From positions 5,270,001 through 5,334,000 of the forward strand of contig NZ_CP114065.1 in the NCBI RefSeq assembly GCF_027627575.1: 64,000 nt of DNA, read 5' to 3'. A program made the translations under genes and the position numbers. Origin of the DNA: Kribbella sp. CA-293567. Its GTDB lineage: Bacteria > Actinomycetota > Actinomycetes > Propionibacteriales > Kribbellaceae. Positions within the stretch are counted from its first letter, which is position 1, and each line of letters opens with the position of its first letter. Of the stretch, positions 42,301-51,258 are shown in pieces. The notes under the pieces were generated by a model that saw only the letters and a program-made list of their open reading frames with translations, did not search any database and was not told the origin of the DNA.

Positions 42301-43242
42301 TCAGAAACCGAGTTTGCGCAGGTGCTTCGCGTCGGTCTGCCAGTTCTTCGCGATCTTGACGTGCAGATCCAGGTACACCGGCGTGCCTAGCAGGGCCTCG
42401 ATCTGGCGGCGCGCGTTGGCGCCGACCTCCTTCAGCCGGGCGCCCTTGTGCCCGATGATGATGCCCTTCTGGCTGTCCCGCTCGAGATAGAGGTTCGCGT
42501 AGATGTCCAGCAGCGGCTTGTCGTCCGGCCGCCCCTCGCGCAGGCCCATCTCGTCGATGGTGACCGCGATCGAGTGCGGCAGCTCGTCCCGGACGCCTTC
42601 GAGCGCGGCCTCCCGGATCAGCTCGCCGACCAGGATCTCCTCCGGCTCGTCCGTCACGTCGCCGTCGGGGTAGAGCGGCTGGCCGGCCGGCAGGAACTTC
42701 ACCAGCTCGTCCGCGACGACGTCGATCTGGTACCCCGAGGTGGCCGACACCGGGACGACCGAGGCCCACTCGATCCCGACCGCCTCGCCCAGGGTCTGGA
42801 TCTCCGACAGGTGCTCGATCATCCGCTCGGGCGAGACCAGGTCGGCCTTGGTCGCCAGTGCGACCTTCGGCGTCCTGGCCACCTTCGCCGCCTCGGCGAC
42901 CAGGAACCGGTCACCCGGCCCGATCTTGTCGCTGGCCGGCAGGCAGATGCCGATCACGTCGACCTCGGCCCAGGTGGTCTTGACGATGTCGTTGAGCCGC
43001 TCACCCAGCAGCGTGCGCGGCTTGTGCAGCCCGGGGGTGTCGACCAGGATCAGCTGCGCGTCCGGGCGGTGCACGATGCCCCGGACGGCGTGCCGGGTGG
43101 TCTGCGGCTTGGACGACGTGATCACGATCTTCTGCCCGACCAGGGCGTTCGTGAGCGTCGACTTGCCCGCGTTCGGACGGCCGACGAAACAGGCGAAACC
43201 GGACTTGAACTCCGGCAACGCGTTCTCAGGTGTGGACGACAT
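42301..43242 (-). CDS. era: GTPase Era
   Basis: Ribosome-assembly GTPase that binds the 3' end of 16S rRNA. 313 residues: G1 VGRPNAGKST, G3 VDTPGLH, G4 TKAD, and the C-terminal KH domain with QKGIIIGHKGARLKEVG. ATG at 43242 follows GGAGAGG by 6 bases, inside the 3' end of the upstream CDA-like gene (overlap 17 bp). Part of the conserved ybeY-era block. Confidence 0.96.
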   Translation of the reverse strand: MSSTPENALPEFKSGFACFVGRPNAGKSTLTNALVGQKIVITSSKPQTTRHAVRGIVHRPDAQLILVDTPGLHKPRTLLGERLNDIVKTTWAEVDVIGICLPASDKIGPGDRFLVAEAAKVARTPKVALATKADLVSPERMIEHLSEIQTLGEAVGIEWASVVPVSATSGYQIDVVADELVKFLPAGQPLYPDGDVTDEPEEILVGELIREAALEGVRDELPHSIAVTIDEMGLREGRPDDKPLLDIYANLYLERDSQKGIIIGHKGARLKEVGANARRQIEALLGTPVYLDLHVKIAKNWQTDAKHLRKLGF

Positions 43243-43567
43243 CACGAACCTCTCCGTTGCCATTGGCAACGACTACCGGAAGAGCGGCACCGCCGAAGTA
43301 GCGGACCACCTCGACGTCGACGCGGTCCGCGTCCGCGTCGGTGACCACCGCGGCCGCCTCGATGCCCTTGACGCCCGACGATACGGCCATCGCGACCGCG
43401 AGCTGCAACGCGCTCAGACCGATGGTGTCCAGCTGGACGGTGCAGGCGGCGTACGTGCGCCCGTCGGTGTCCCGTACGGCGGCGCCTTCGGCGGACCGGG
43501 TGCGGGCCCGGGCGGCGCGCGCCAGGGTCACCAGTTTGGCGTCCTCGGCCGTGAGGTCGGCAGGCAA
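43226..43567 (-). CDS. Cytidine-deaminase-like protein lacking the zinc motif
   Basis: A 113-residue protein at the place between the CBS hemolysin and era where actinobacteria keep a CDA-fold gene. The core GLSALQLAVAMAVSSGVKGIEAAAVV aligns with the deaminase helix and strand, but the HAE and PCxxC zinc motifs are absent, so catalysis as a deaminase is unlikely. I place the start at TTG 43567 because GGAG lies 6 bases upstream and no ATG/GTG fits. Role unknown; position suggests ribosome or RNA metabolism. Confidence 0.75.
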   Translation of the reverse strand: MPADLTAEDAKLVTLARAARARTRSAEGAAVRDTDGRTYAACTVQLDTIGLSALQLAVAMAVSSGVKGIEAAAVVTDADADRVDVEVVRYFGGAALPVVVANGNGEVRDVVHT

Positions 43568-43596
43568 AGATGGCTCCAGGTGTGGTCGAAGGGTGC

Positions 43597-44907
43597 TCAG
43601 GCGGTCTGGTGACTGCTGTCCTGCGGCTGGTCGGCGGCGACACCGCGCCGGACCAGCACAGTACCGACCTGGTTGCGGCGGCCGGACGGCCGCTCCGCGG
43701 TGAGGGACAGTCCGAGCCCCTCGATCTCGACCTCGGCGCCGGGAATCGGCACCTTGCCGAGCAGTTTGGCCATCAGGCCACCGACCGTGTCCACGTCGTC
43801 GTCGTCCAGCGGGATGCCGAACAGGTCGCCGAGCTCGTCGATCGGGTACCGGCTGGAGACCCGGTAGGCGCCGTCGGACAACGCCTGCACCGCCTCGGGC
43901 GCCTCGTCGTACTCGTCGGTGATCTCGCCGACGATCTCCTCCAGGATGTCCTCGATGGTGACCAGTCCGGCGGTACCGCCGTACTCGTCGACCACGATCG
44001 CGACGTGCATCCGGGCCGCCTGCATCTCGCGCAGCAGCTGGTCGACCGGCTTGGAGTCGGGGATGTACATGCACGGGCGCATCACCGACTCGACCCGCTC
44101 GGTCGACTCCGCGGAGGCGTTGTCGTAGACGCGCCGCATCACGTCCTTGAGGTACACCACCCCCTGGATGTCGTCCAGCGACTCCCCGATCACCGGGATC
44201 CGGGAGTAGCCACTGCGCAGCGCCAGCGAGGTGAGCTGGCGCAGCTTCTTGTGCCGCTCGATGTAGACCATGTCGGTCCGCGGCACCATCACCTCGCGGA
44301 CGATGGTGTCGCCGAGCTCGAAGACCGAGTGGATCATCTGCCGCTCGGTCTTCTCGATCACCGACGACTTCTCGGCCAGGTCGACCAGCGCGCGCAGCTC
44401 GGCCTCGGTCGCGAACGGTCCCTCGGCGAACCCCTTGCCGGGAGTGAGCGCGTTGCCGACCAGGATCAGCAGCTTCGGCAGCGGACCGAGCACCCGGGTC
44501 ATCGCCATGATCGGGCCGGCCGACACGATCGCGAACCGGTCGGAGTGCTGACGGCCGAGCGTGCGGGGCGCGACGCCGATCACCACGTAGGAGATCAGCA
44601 CCATCAGGACGGCCGTGATCAGTACGTGCGTCCAGGTCACCGTGAACACGTTCGACAGAGCCTGGGTGACCAGCACGATCGCGGTGATCTCGCAGCTCAG
44701 CCGGATCAGCAGCAGGGAGTTGAGGTAGCGGGGTGCGTCCGAGAGCAGGTCGCGCAGCTTCACCGCGCGCAGGTTGCCCTGCTCGACCTGCTCGTTGGCC
44801 CGCACCTTCGAGTACGACGAGAACGCGGCCTCGGCGCCGGCGAACAGCCCGGCGAGCAGTACCAGCACCGCAGCCACAACCAGCAGGATGCCGTCGTGGG
44901 AACTCAC
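43597..44907 (-). CDS. Hemolysin/CorC family membrane protein with CBS pair
   Basis: A 436-residue protein: DUF21/CNNM membrane domain of about four helices (1-190), two CBS domains (about 205-330; VMVPRTDMVYIE, RIPVIGESLDDIQGVVYLKD) and a C-terminal CorC/HlyC domain with HVAIVVDEYGGTAGLVTIEDILEEIVG. This family is linked to Mg/Co efflux. GTG start 7 bp after ybeY's stop on the same strand; the order phoH-ybeY-this-CDA-era is conserved in actinobacteria. Confidence 0.93.
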   Translation of the reverse strand: MSSHDGILLVVAAVLVLLAGLFAGAEAAFSSYSKVRANEQVEQGNLRAVKLRDLLSDAPRYLNSLLLIRLSCEITAIVLVTQALSNVFTVTWTHVLITAVLMVLISYVVIGVAPRTLGRQHSDRFAIVSAGPIMAMTRVLGPLPKLLILVGNALTPGKGFAEGPFATEAELRALVDLAEKSSVIEKTERQMIHSVFELGDTIVREVMVPRTDMVYIERHKKLRQLTSLALRSGYSRIPVIGESLDDIQGVVYLKDVMRRVYDNASAESTERVESVMRPCMYIPDSKPVDQLLREMQAARMHVAIVVDEYGGTAGLVTIEDILEEIVGEITDEYDEAPEAVQALSDGAYRVSSRYPIDELGDLFGIPLDDDDVDTVGGLMAKLLGKVPIPGAEVEIEGLGLSLTAERPSGRRNQVGTVLVRRGVAADQPQDSSHQTA

Positions 44908-44914
44908 TGGAACT

Positions 44915-45394
44915 TCACTCCTGTCCGAGCCGGTTTCCGGGGGCGCGCCACGCTTCGAGCAACCGGCCCTGGACGTCCCACATCTCCGCCTTCTCGGCCG
45001 GTTCGGCGTGGTCGTAGCCGAGCAGGTGCAGGATGCCGTGCACCGTCAGCAGCTCCAGCTCGGCCCAGGTGCCGTGGCCGGCCTTCGCGCCCTGAGCGGC
45101 CGCGACGGTCGGGCACAGCGCGATGTCGCCGAGGTGCCCGAGCGGCAGGTCGGCGTCGTCGCCACCGTCACCGCCCGGCCGCAGCTCGTCCATCGGCCAC
45201 GACATCACGTCGGTCGGACCCGGCAGGTCCAGGAACTCGACGTGGTACTTGGCCATCGTGTCCTCGTCGACCAGCTTGATCGACAGCTCGCACTCCGGGT
45301 GCAGCCGCAGGGACGACATCACGAACCGGCCCAGCCGCATCAGTCCGTGCGCGTCGATCTCGACCCCGGACTCGTTGTTCACTTCGACGTTCAT
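44915..45394 (-). CDS. ybeY: Endoribonuclease YbeY
   Basis: rRNA maturation and quality-control RNase of 159 residues. The zinc motif HGILHLLGYDH (three His) is intact near residues 117-127, preceded by GDIALCP. ATG overlaps the phoH stop by 4 bases. Confidence 0.96.
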   Translation of the reverse strand: MNVEVNNESGVEIDAHGLMRLGRFVMSSLRLHPECELSIKLVDEDTMAKYHVEFLDLPGPTDVMSWPMDELRPGGDGGDDADLPLGHLGDIALCPTVAAAQGAKAGHGTWAELELLTVHGILHLLGYDHAEPAEKAEMWDVQGRLLEAWRAPGNRLGQE

Positions 45395-46485
45395 CTTTGA
45401 GGTTCAGCGCTGCCTTCGTAGTTCTCGTAGGCCGACACGATCCGGCCGACCAGTTTGTGCCGGACGACGTCGTGCGCCGTCAGCCGGCAGAACGTGAGGT
45501 CCTGGACGCCCTCCAGGATGTCCTGGACGACCCGCAGGCCCGAGTTGGTGCCGGTCGGCAGGTCGACCTGGGTGACGTCGCCGGTGATCACCATCTTGGA
45601 GCCGAAGCCGAGCCGGGTGAGGAACATCTTCATCTGCTCCGGCGAGGTGTTCTGCGCCTCGTCCAGGATGATGTAGGCGTCGTTCAGGGTCCGGCCGCGC
45701 ATGTAGGCCAGCGGCGCGATCTCGATCGTGCCGGCCGTCATCAGCCGCGGGATCGAGTCCGGGTCGAGCATGTCGTGCAGCGCGTCGTACAGCGGGCGCA
45801 GGTAGGGGTCGATCTTCTCCGACAGGGTGCCGGGCAGGAAGCCGAGCCGCTCGCCGGCCTCGACGGCCGGCCGGGTCAGGATGATCCGGTTGACCTCCTT
45901 GGCCTGCAGCGCCTGGACCGCCTTGGCGACCGCCAGGTAGGTCTTGCCGGTACCGGCCGGACCGATGCCGAAGACGATCGTGTTCTTGTCGATCGCGTCG
46001 ACGTACCGCTTCTGGTTCAGCGTCTTCGGCCGGATCGTCCGGCCGCGGCTGGAGAGGATGTTCTGGGTCAGCACGTCGGCCGGGCTCTCGCCCGTCTCGG
46101 CCTTGATCATCGCGATGCTGCGCTCGACGGAGTCCGCGGTCAGCCCGTGACCGGTCCGGACGACGGCGATCAGCTCGTCCACCAGCCGCTCGGCCAGCGC
46201 CAGCTCGGCCGGCTCCCCGGTCAGGGTGATCTCGTTGCCGCGGACCAGGATGTCGGCGGCGAACTCCTTCTCGATGATGCGGAGGAACTCGTCCCGGGCT
46301 CCGAGCAGCGCGACCATGTCGATGCTGTTCGGCACCACGATCTTGTGGGACGCCTTCTGGCCGGCACCTGCTGCGCTGCTGTCAGCGCGCGCCGCATCCG
46401 GGTGCGACGGCTCGATACTGCGTGGCCTGGACAGGCTCTTCCTCCTGATGCAGATGGTGTGACCCCACCATGCTAGCCGCCTCAC
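45391..46485 (-). CDS. phoH: PhoH-like ATPase
   Basis: A 364-codon (maximum) RNA-associated P-loop ATPase; Walker A GPAGTGKT, Walker B YIILDEAQN, TGDVTQVDLPTG and the N-terminal IVVPNSIDMVALLGARDEF segment. Works with YbeY in the conserved block. The start is doubtful: GTG 46485 has no Shine-Dalgarno, whereas a perfect AGGAGG (46446-46441) sits 6 bases before an in-frame CTG at 46434, giving LSRPRSIEPS as N-terminus. I give the longest form and note the CTG as the more probable real start. Confidence 0.93.
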   Translation of the reverse strand: MRRLAWWGHTICIRRKSLSRPRSIEPSHPDAARADSSAAGAGQKASHKIVVPNSIDMVALLGARDEFLRIIEKEFAADILVRGNEITLTGEPAELALAERLVDELIAVVRTGHGLTADSVERSIAMIKAETGESPADVLTQNILSSRGRTIRPKTLNQKRYVDAIDKNTIVFGIGPAGTGKTYLAVAKAVQALQAKEVNRIILTRPAVEAGERLGFLPGTLSEKIDPYLRPLYDALHDMLDPDSIPRLMTAGTIEIAPLAYMRGRTLNDAYIILDEAQNTSPEQMKMFLTRLGFGSKMVITGDVTQVDLPTGTNSGLRVVQDILEGVQDLTFCRLTAHDVVRHKLVGRIVSAYENYEGSAEPQR

Positions 46486-46513
46486 CAGGCAGGCTCACCC
46501 GATAAAACCCCGA

Positions 46514-47536
46514 TCACCCCCGGGCGAGCCCCTGACCAGGCTGTTTACCCCGTACGCCGGTGCTGTCGCGAGCCCCGTCACCGGGGTGGCCGACCGCTGG
46601 AGCGGCCTCTCCTCCCGCCTCGGCCTGCCCGGCGGCGGCCACCACACCCGGTGACCCGGCGCTTGGGCCGGTGCGGTGCGGGCCCATCAGCGCTTTCAGC
46701 TTGTCCAGCTCGGTGGACGGGACCGGGCCGGCCGAGGCCTGCTCCAGTGAGACCCGCAGATCCCGCTCGGCCTGCCACGCCGCGTCCGGCTTCAGGTTCA
46801 CCGTGACGCCGTTCGGCGACGGCCGCAGCATCGGCTCGAGCGCCTTGGCCACCAGCGCCTCGGCCTCCGCCGGCGACCGCAGGGCCTTCTCGTGCGCGAT
46901 CAGCATCACCGAGGTCGCCTCGATCGCGGCCTGCGTCGTCCCGGACCGGGTGGGCGGCTGGTCGAACTCGTCGGCGTGGGTGTTCCGCCCGTCGTCGATC
47001 CCGACCACATGGGCCGGCGTGAAGACGTGCAGCGACTCGACCGCCGCGTCGGCTCTGCCTTCGTAGACACTCTTGTCGCGCCAGGCATGGGCTCCGCTGT
47101 AGCTGTCCTGCAGCGCGTGCGCGGCCGCTCCGAGATGCGTGAGCCGCTGGGCCGGGCTGCGCTGCTCCGACCGCGCGAGCCGCAACTGGTCGTGGACGAA
47201 GCGCACGTTCGCCTCGAGATTGGTCCGGCCGTCGGCGTACGGGCTGGCCATGAAGTGCTCGGCCTGCGCGTCCGGATTGAAGTACGCCGACTGCGCGGTC
47301 TTGCCGAGTCCGACGTACACGAAGGTCCGGCCGCTGCCGCCGGCGTTCCGGACCAGGCCGGCGCCGAGCAGCGCGTCCGCCTTGGCCTGCGACTTGTCGA
47401 GCGCCTCGGCGTACTCCCGGCGGGTCAGGCCGCGGATCCTGCCGTCGGGGCCGGCCAGTTCGTCGTACAGGCGGTCCGTCGCGGCGTAGCTGAGCTCGCG
47501 GTGGCCCGACCACTCCGCGTCACCGTGCTGTTTCAC
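46514..47536 (-). CDS. Hypothetical protein with phospholipase C/S1-nuclease-like zinc helices
   Basis: A 340-residue protein without signal peptide. The central helix pair RLTHLGAAAHALQDSYSGAHAWRD gives HxxxD-x5-H as in zinc-dependent phospholipase C and S1/P1 nucleases; an upstream ANVRFVHDQLRL helix and a later TPAHVVGIDDGRNTHADEFD could supply more ligands. Residues 280-340 are low-complexity Gly/Ala. I cannot say whether it is a lipase, nuclease or something else. GTG 47536 follows AGGAGGA by 4 bases. Divergent from the sigma factor gene. Confidence 0.65.
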   Translation of the reverse strand: MKQHGDAEWSGHRELSYAATDRLYDELAGPDGRIRGLTRREYAEALDKSQAKADALLGAGLVRNAGGSGRTFVYVGLGKTAQSAYFNPDAQAEHFMASPYADGRTNLEANVRFVHDQLRLARSEQRSPAQRLTHLGAAAHALQDSYSGAHAWRDKSVYEGRADAAVESLHVFTPAHVVGIDDGRNTHADEFDQPPTRSGTTQAAIEATSVMLIAHEKALRSPAEAEALVAKALEPMLRPSPNGVTVNLKPDAAWQAERDLRVSLEQASAGPVPSTELDKLKALMGPHRTGPSAGSPGVVAAAGQAEAGGEAAPAVGHPGDGARDSTGVRGKQPGQGLARG

Positions 47537-47594
47537 TTCGTCCTCCTGCGGGCTGGAACGACAGACTCTCATCGAAGAGGGCCGACCTGTTGTC

Positions 47595-47636
47595 AACCTG
47601 GGACGCGGCCTTCGCGTCTCTGTTGTGTGGCACAAC
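47595..47636 (+). promoter_or_regulatory. ECF-type promoter and small palindrome before the sigma gene
   Basis: AAC (47595-47597, in TCAACC) and CGTC (47615-47618) are separated by 17 bases, the pattern of ECF sigma promoters, so the sigma factor may drive its own operon. Between it and the ATG lies GTTGTG-TGG-CACAAC (47622-47636), a perfect 6-bp inverted repeat. Confidence 0.5.
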
Positions 47637-47644
47637 CAGCCGTG

Positions 47645-48169
47645 ATGTATCAAGAGTGCGTGGCACATGAGTCCTCGTGGGATGCAGACGAGGCGCTGAC
47701 GGCTGTCTACACGGCGCACTACACGTCGTTGGTCCGGCTCGGCGCCCTGCTGTTGCGCGACAACGGTTCCGCCGAGGAGATCGTGCAGGACGCCTTCGTG
47801 GCGATGCACGGACGCTGGCACCGGCTGCGCGACCCGCACAAGGCCCTGGCGTACCTGCGGACCGCGGTGGTCAACCGCTGCCGGTCCCGGCAACGGCATC
47901 TGGTGGTGGTCGACAAACACCTGCCGAAGTCCCTGCCGGACGAGCCGAGCGCCGAGCAGGCCGTCCTGCGCACCGCCGAGACCGACCGGGTGATCGACGC
48001 GATGCGCACCCTGCCGGAGAAACAACGCACCGTCATGGTGCTGCGGTACTACGGTGACCTGTCCGAGGCGGAGATCGCCGACACGATGGGGATCAGCCGG
48101 GGATCCGTGAAGAGCCACGCCGCGCGAGCGACCAAGTCGCTGCGCCAGGTCCTGGAGCAGAGCGCATGA
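47645..48169 (+). CDS. SigE-family ECF RNA polymerase sigma factor
   Basis: A 174-residue sigma-70 factor with region 2 (AVYTAHYTSLVRLGALLLRDNGSAEEIVQDAF) and region 4 (LPEKQRTVMVLRYYGDLSEAEIADTMGISRGSVKSH). Belongs to the short SigE-like group common in Streptomyces relatives. Its stop overlaps the next gene (ATGA), whose product is a membrane protein and likely serves as partner or anti-sigma. Start ATG 47645; GTG at 47642 and 47660 are alternatives. Confidence 0.9.
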   Translation: MYQECVAHESSWDADEALTAVYTAHYTSLVRLGALLLRDNGSAEEIVQDAFVAMHGRWHRLRDPHKALAYLRTAVVNRCRSRQRHLVVVDKHLPKSLPDEPSAEQAVLRTAETDRVIDAMRTLPEKQRTVMVLRYYGDLSEAEIADTMGISRGSVKSHAARATKSLRQVLEQSA

Positions 48170-49305
48170 ACGACCACACGCACGACCGCGGGGACGACCC
48201 GTTCGACGAACTGATGCGACGGGCGCTGTCCGAGGAGGCCGGCCGGATCGAGCCCGCCGACGGCCTGCACGAGATCCAGGCCCGGGTCAGCCACCAGCGC
48301 AAGCCGGTCAGCCGGCGCCCGTGGGCGATCACCGTCGGCGCGGCCGTGGTCGGTACGGCGGCCGCGATCGGCGCCTTCGCCGTACTCGACGACAGCCAGA
48401 AGAACGCGGACCAGCCCACCGCCGCAGGCGGCCCGAGCACCACCACCAGCAGCACCTCGACCGAGCCGTCCAGCAGCCTGCCGACCCAGCCGGCCAGCCC
48501 GCAGCCGACCCCGACGCCGGCCGCCACAGAGGTCCCGACCACGACCCTGCCGACCGAGAAGACACGCGCCATCGACGAGCCGCGACTGCAGGATCCGAAG
48601 GCGGTTCCGGTGTACTGGCTCGGACGAGGGACCGGAGCCACCACGGGCCCGAGCTACCGCCTGTACCGCACCTTCAACCAGGTCAAGGGCCGGCCCGCCA
48701 CCGAGGCGGTCCAGCTGATGACGACGCCGAAGGTCTCCGGCGACCCCGACTACGAATCCCCTTGGTCAGGCGCGAAGCTGACCTCGGTGCGCTACACCGA
48801 CCGTCTGATCGTGGTCGACTTCGAGCGGCTGCCGGAGTCGAAACTCACGCCGGACAACGCCGAGATGGCAGCCCAGCAACTGATCTACACGGTGCAGGGC
48901 GCGCTGCAGCGGACGGCTCCGGTCCAGATCACCGAGCGAGGCCGCGCCACGGCCGGCCTCTTCGGCGTCATCGACACCACCGAACCGCTGAGCCGCGCCA
49001 AGGCTGCCGACGTCCAGGCCTTCGTCTGGATCGAGTCGCCGGAGAACAACCAGACGGTCGCTCCGGGCTTCTCCGTCAGCGGTCAGGCGTCCGCGTTCGA
49101 GGCTCACGTGGACTGGAAGGCCACCAACGTGAGGACCAAGGTGGTGGTCAAGAACTTCACCACCACCAAGGAGGGTCAGAAGCTCTCCCCTTACACCTTC
49201 CGGCCCAAGCTCGACTCCGGCCAGTGGCTGATCGAGGTCTACCTGCCCTCCGCGGAGGACGGCCGGGTCATGTCGGTCGATTCCAAGACGGTCATCGTCA
49301 AGTAG
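48166..49305 (+). CDS. Membrane-anchored GerMN + Gmad2 protein, sigma partner
   Basis: A 379-residue single-pass protein: cytoplasmic N-terminus of about 48 residues (could bind the sigma factor), one helix (about 50-70), a Ser/Thr/Pro linker (about 80-130), a GerMN domain (about 148-265, with LTSVRYTDRLIVVDF) and a C-terminal Gmad2 immunoglobulin-like domain (about 275-379, IESPENNQTVAPGFSVSGQASAFEA). GerMN and Gmad2 occur in spore-germination and envelope proteins. Overlap with the sigma gene suggests an anti-sigma role, though a typical zinc anti-sigma motif is missing. Confidence 0.85.
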   Translation: MNDHTHDRGDDPFDELMRRALSEEAGRIEPADGLHEIQARVSHQRKPVSRRPWAITVGAAVVGTAAAIGAFAVLDDSQKNADQPTAAGGPSTTTSSTSTEPSSSLPTQPASPQPTPTPAATEVPTTTLPTEKTRAIDEPRLQDPKAVPVYWLGRGTGATTGPSYRLYRTFNQVKGRPATEAVQLMTTPKVSGDPDYESPWSGAKLTSVRYTDRLIVVDFERLPESKLTPDNAEMAAQQLIYTVQGALQRTAPVQITERGRATAGLFGVIDTTEPLSRAKAADVQAFVWIESPENNQTVAPGFSVSGQASAFEAHVDWKATNVRTKVVVKNFTTTKEGQKLSPYTFRPKLDSGQWLIEVYLPSAEDGRVMSVDSKTVIVK

Positions 49306-49315
49306 TCGCCGGAGT

Positions 49316-50032
49316 TCAGCTCCAGCGGGAGCGGGACAGCAGGGCCGCGGCGGCGGCCACGCCTGCGGTCGAGGTGCGGAGGACGGTTTCGCCGAGGCGG
49401 ACCGGGGTGGCGGAGAAGGTGTCCAGTTCGGCGGGGGTGATGCCACCTTCGGGGCCGACCACGATCACGACGTCGCCGGTGACGGGGAGGTCGAGGGAGG
49501 CCAGTGGGGTGCTGGCTTCCTCGTGGAGTACTACGGCCAGGGCGGCGTCGGTGAGGAGCTTCGCGATCTCGGGGGTGGACGCGATCGGCGCCACCTCGCA
49601 GAACCAGGAGCGGCGGGACTGCTTGCTGGACTCGAAGGCCCAGGACTGCCACCTGGTCCGGGTCTTGGCGACCCGTTCGGGGTTGGCGCGGAACTGACTG
49701 CGGTCGGCGTTCCACGGCACGATCAGGTCGGCGCCGACCTCGGTGAGCATCTCGACCGCGAGCTCGGCGCGTTCGCCCTTCGGCAGCGCCTGCACGACGA
49801 CCAGCCGGACGGCGGCCGGCTCGACCCGGCCGCGATGGTCCACGGCGACGGTCAGGCCGGTCTTGGAGGACGCCGTGACAGCGCCCTCCGCGAACGAGCC
49901 CCGACCGTCGGTCAGCCGGATCCGCTCGCCGGGACCGATCCGGCGTACGACGGCAGCGTGCCGCCCCTCGGCGCCGTCCAGCACCAGGTCGGACCCGTCC
50001 AGCTCAGGCAGGTAGAAGACCGCGAGACCCAT
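49316..50032 (-). CDS. rsmE: 16S rRNA m3U1498 methyltransferase
   Basis: SPOUT methyltransferase of 238 residues that methylates U1498 of 16S rRNA. N-terminal PUA-like domain starts AVFYLPEL; landmarks RAELAVEMLTEVGADLIVPW, IVVGPEGGITPAELD and RLGETVLRTSTAGVAAAA form the knotted SAM site. ATG at 50032. Lies 22 bp downstream of dnaJ, same strand, as in mycobacteria. Confidence 0.95.
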   Translation of the reverse strand: MGLAVFYLPELDGSDLVLDGAEGRHAAVVRRIGPGERIRLTDGRGSFAEGAVTASSKTGLTVAVDHRGRVEPAAVRLVVVQALPKGERAELAVEMLTEVGADLIVPWNADRSQFRANPERVAKTRTRWQSWAFESSKQSRRSWFCEVAPIASTPEIAKLLTDAALAVVLHEEASTPLASLDLPVTGDVVIVVGPEGGITPAELDTFSATPVRLGETVLRTSTAGVAAAAALLSRSRWS

Positions 50033-50054
50033 CGCCCGGCAGCCTAAGTCGTTT

Positions 50055-51197
<1,143 letters not shown>

Positions 51198-51258
51198 ACT
51201 CCAGACCACTTGGTAGGCAGTGTTCGGTGCGTTCTGTGGTGCGTTCTTCGATGGAGCT

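Noticed and set aside
48430..48550. Short repeated ACC/AGC runs that could look like a tandem repeat or CRISPR-like array
   Set aside because: They encode the Ser/Thr/Pro linker of the GerMN protein; no spacer-repeat regularity.
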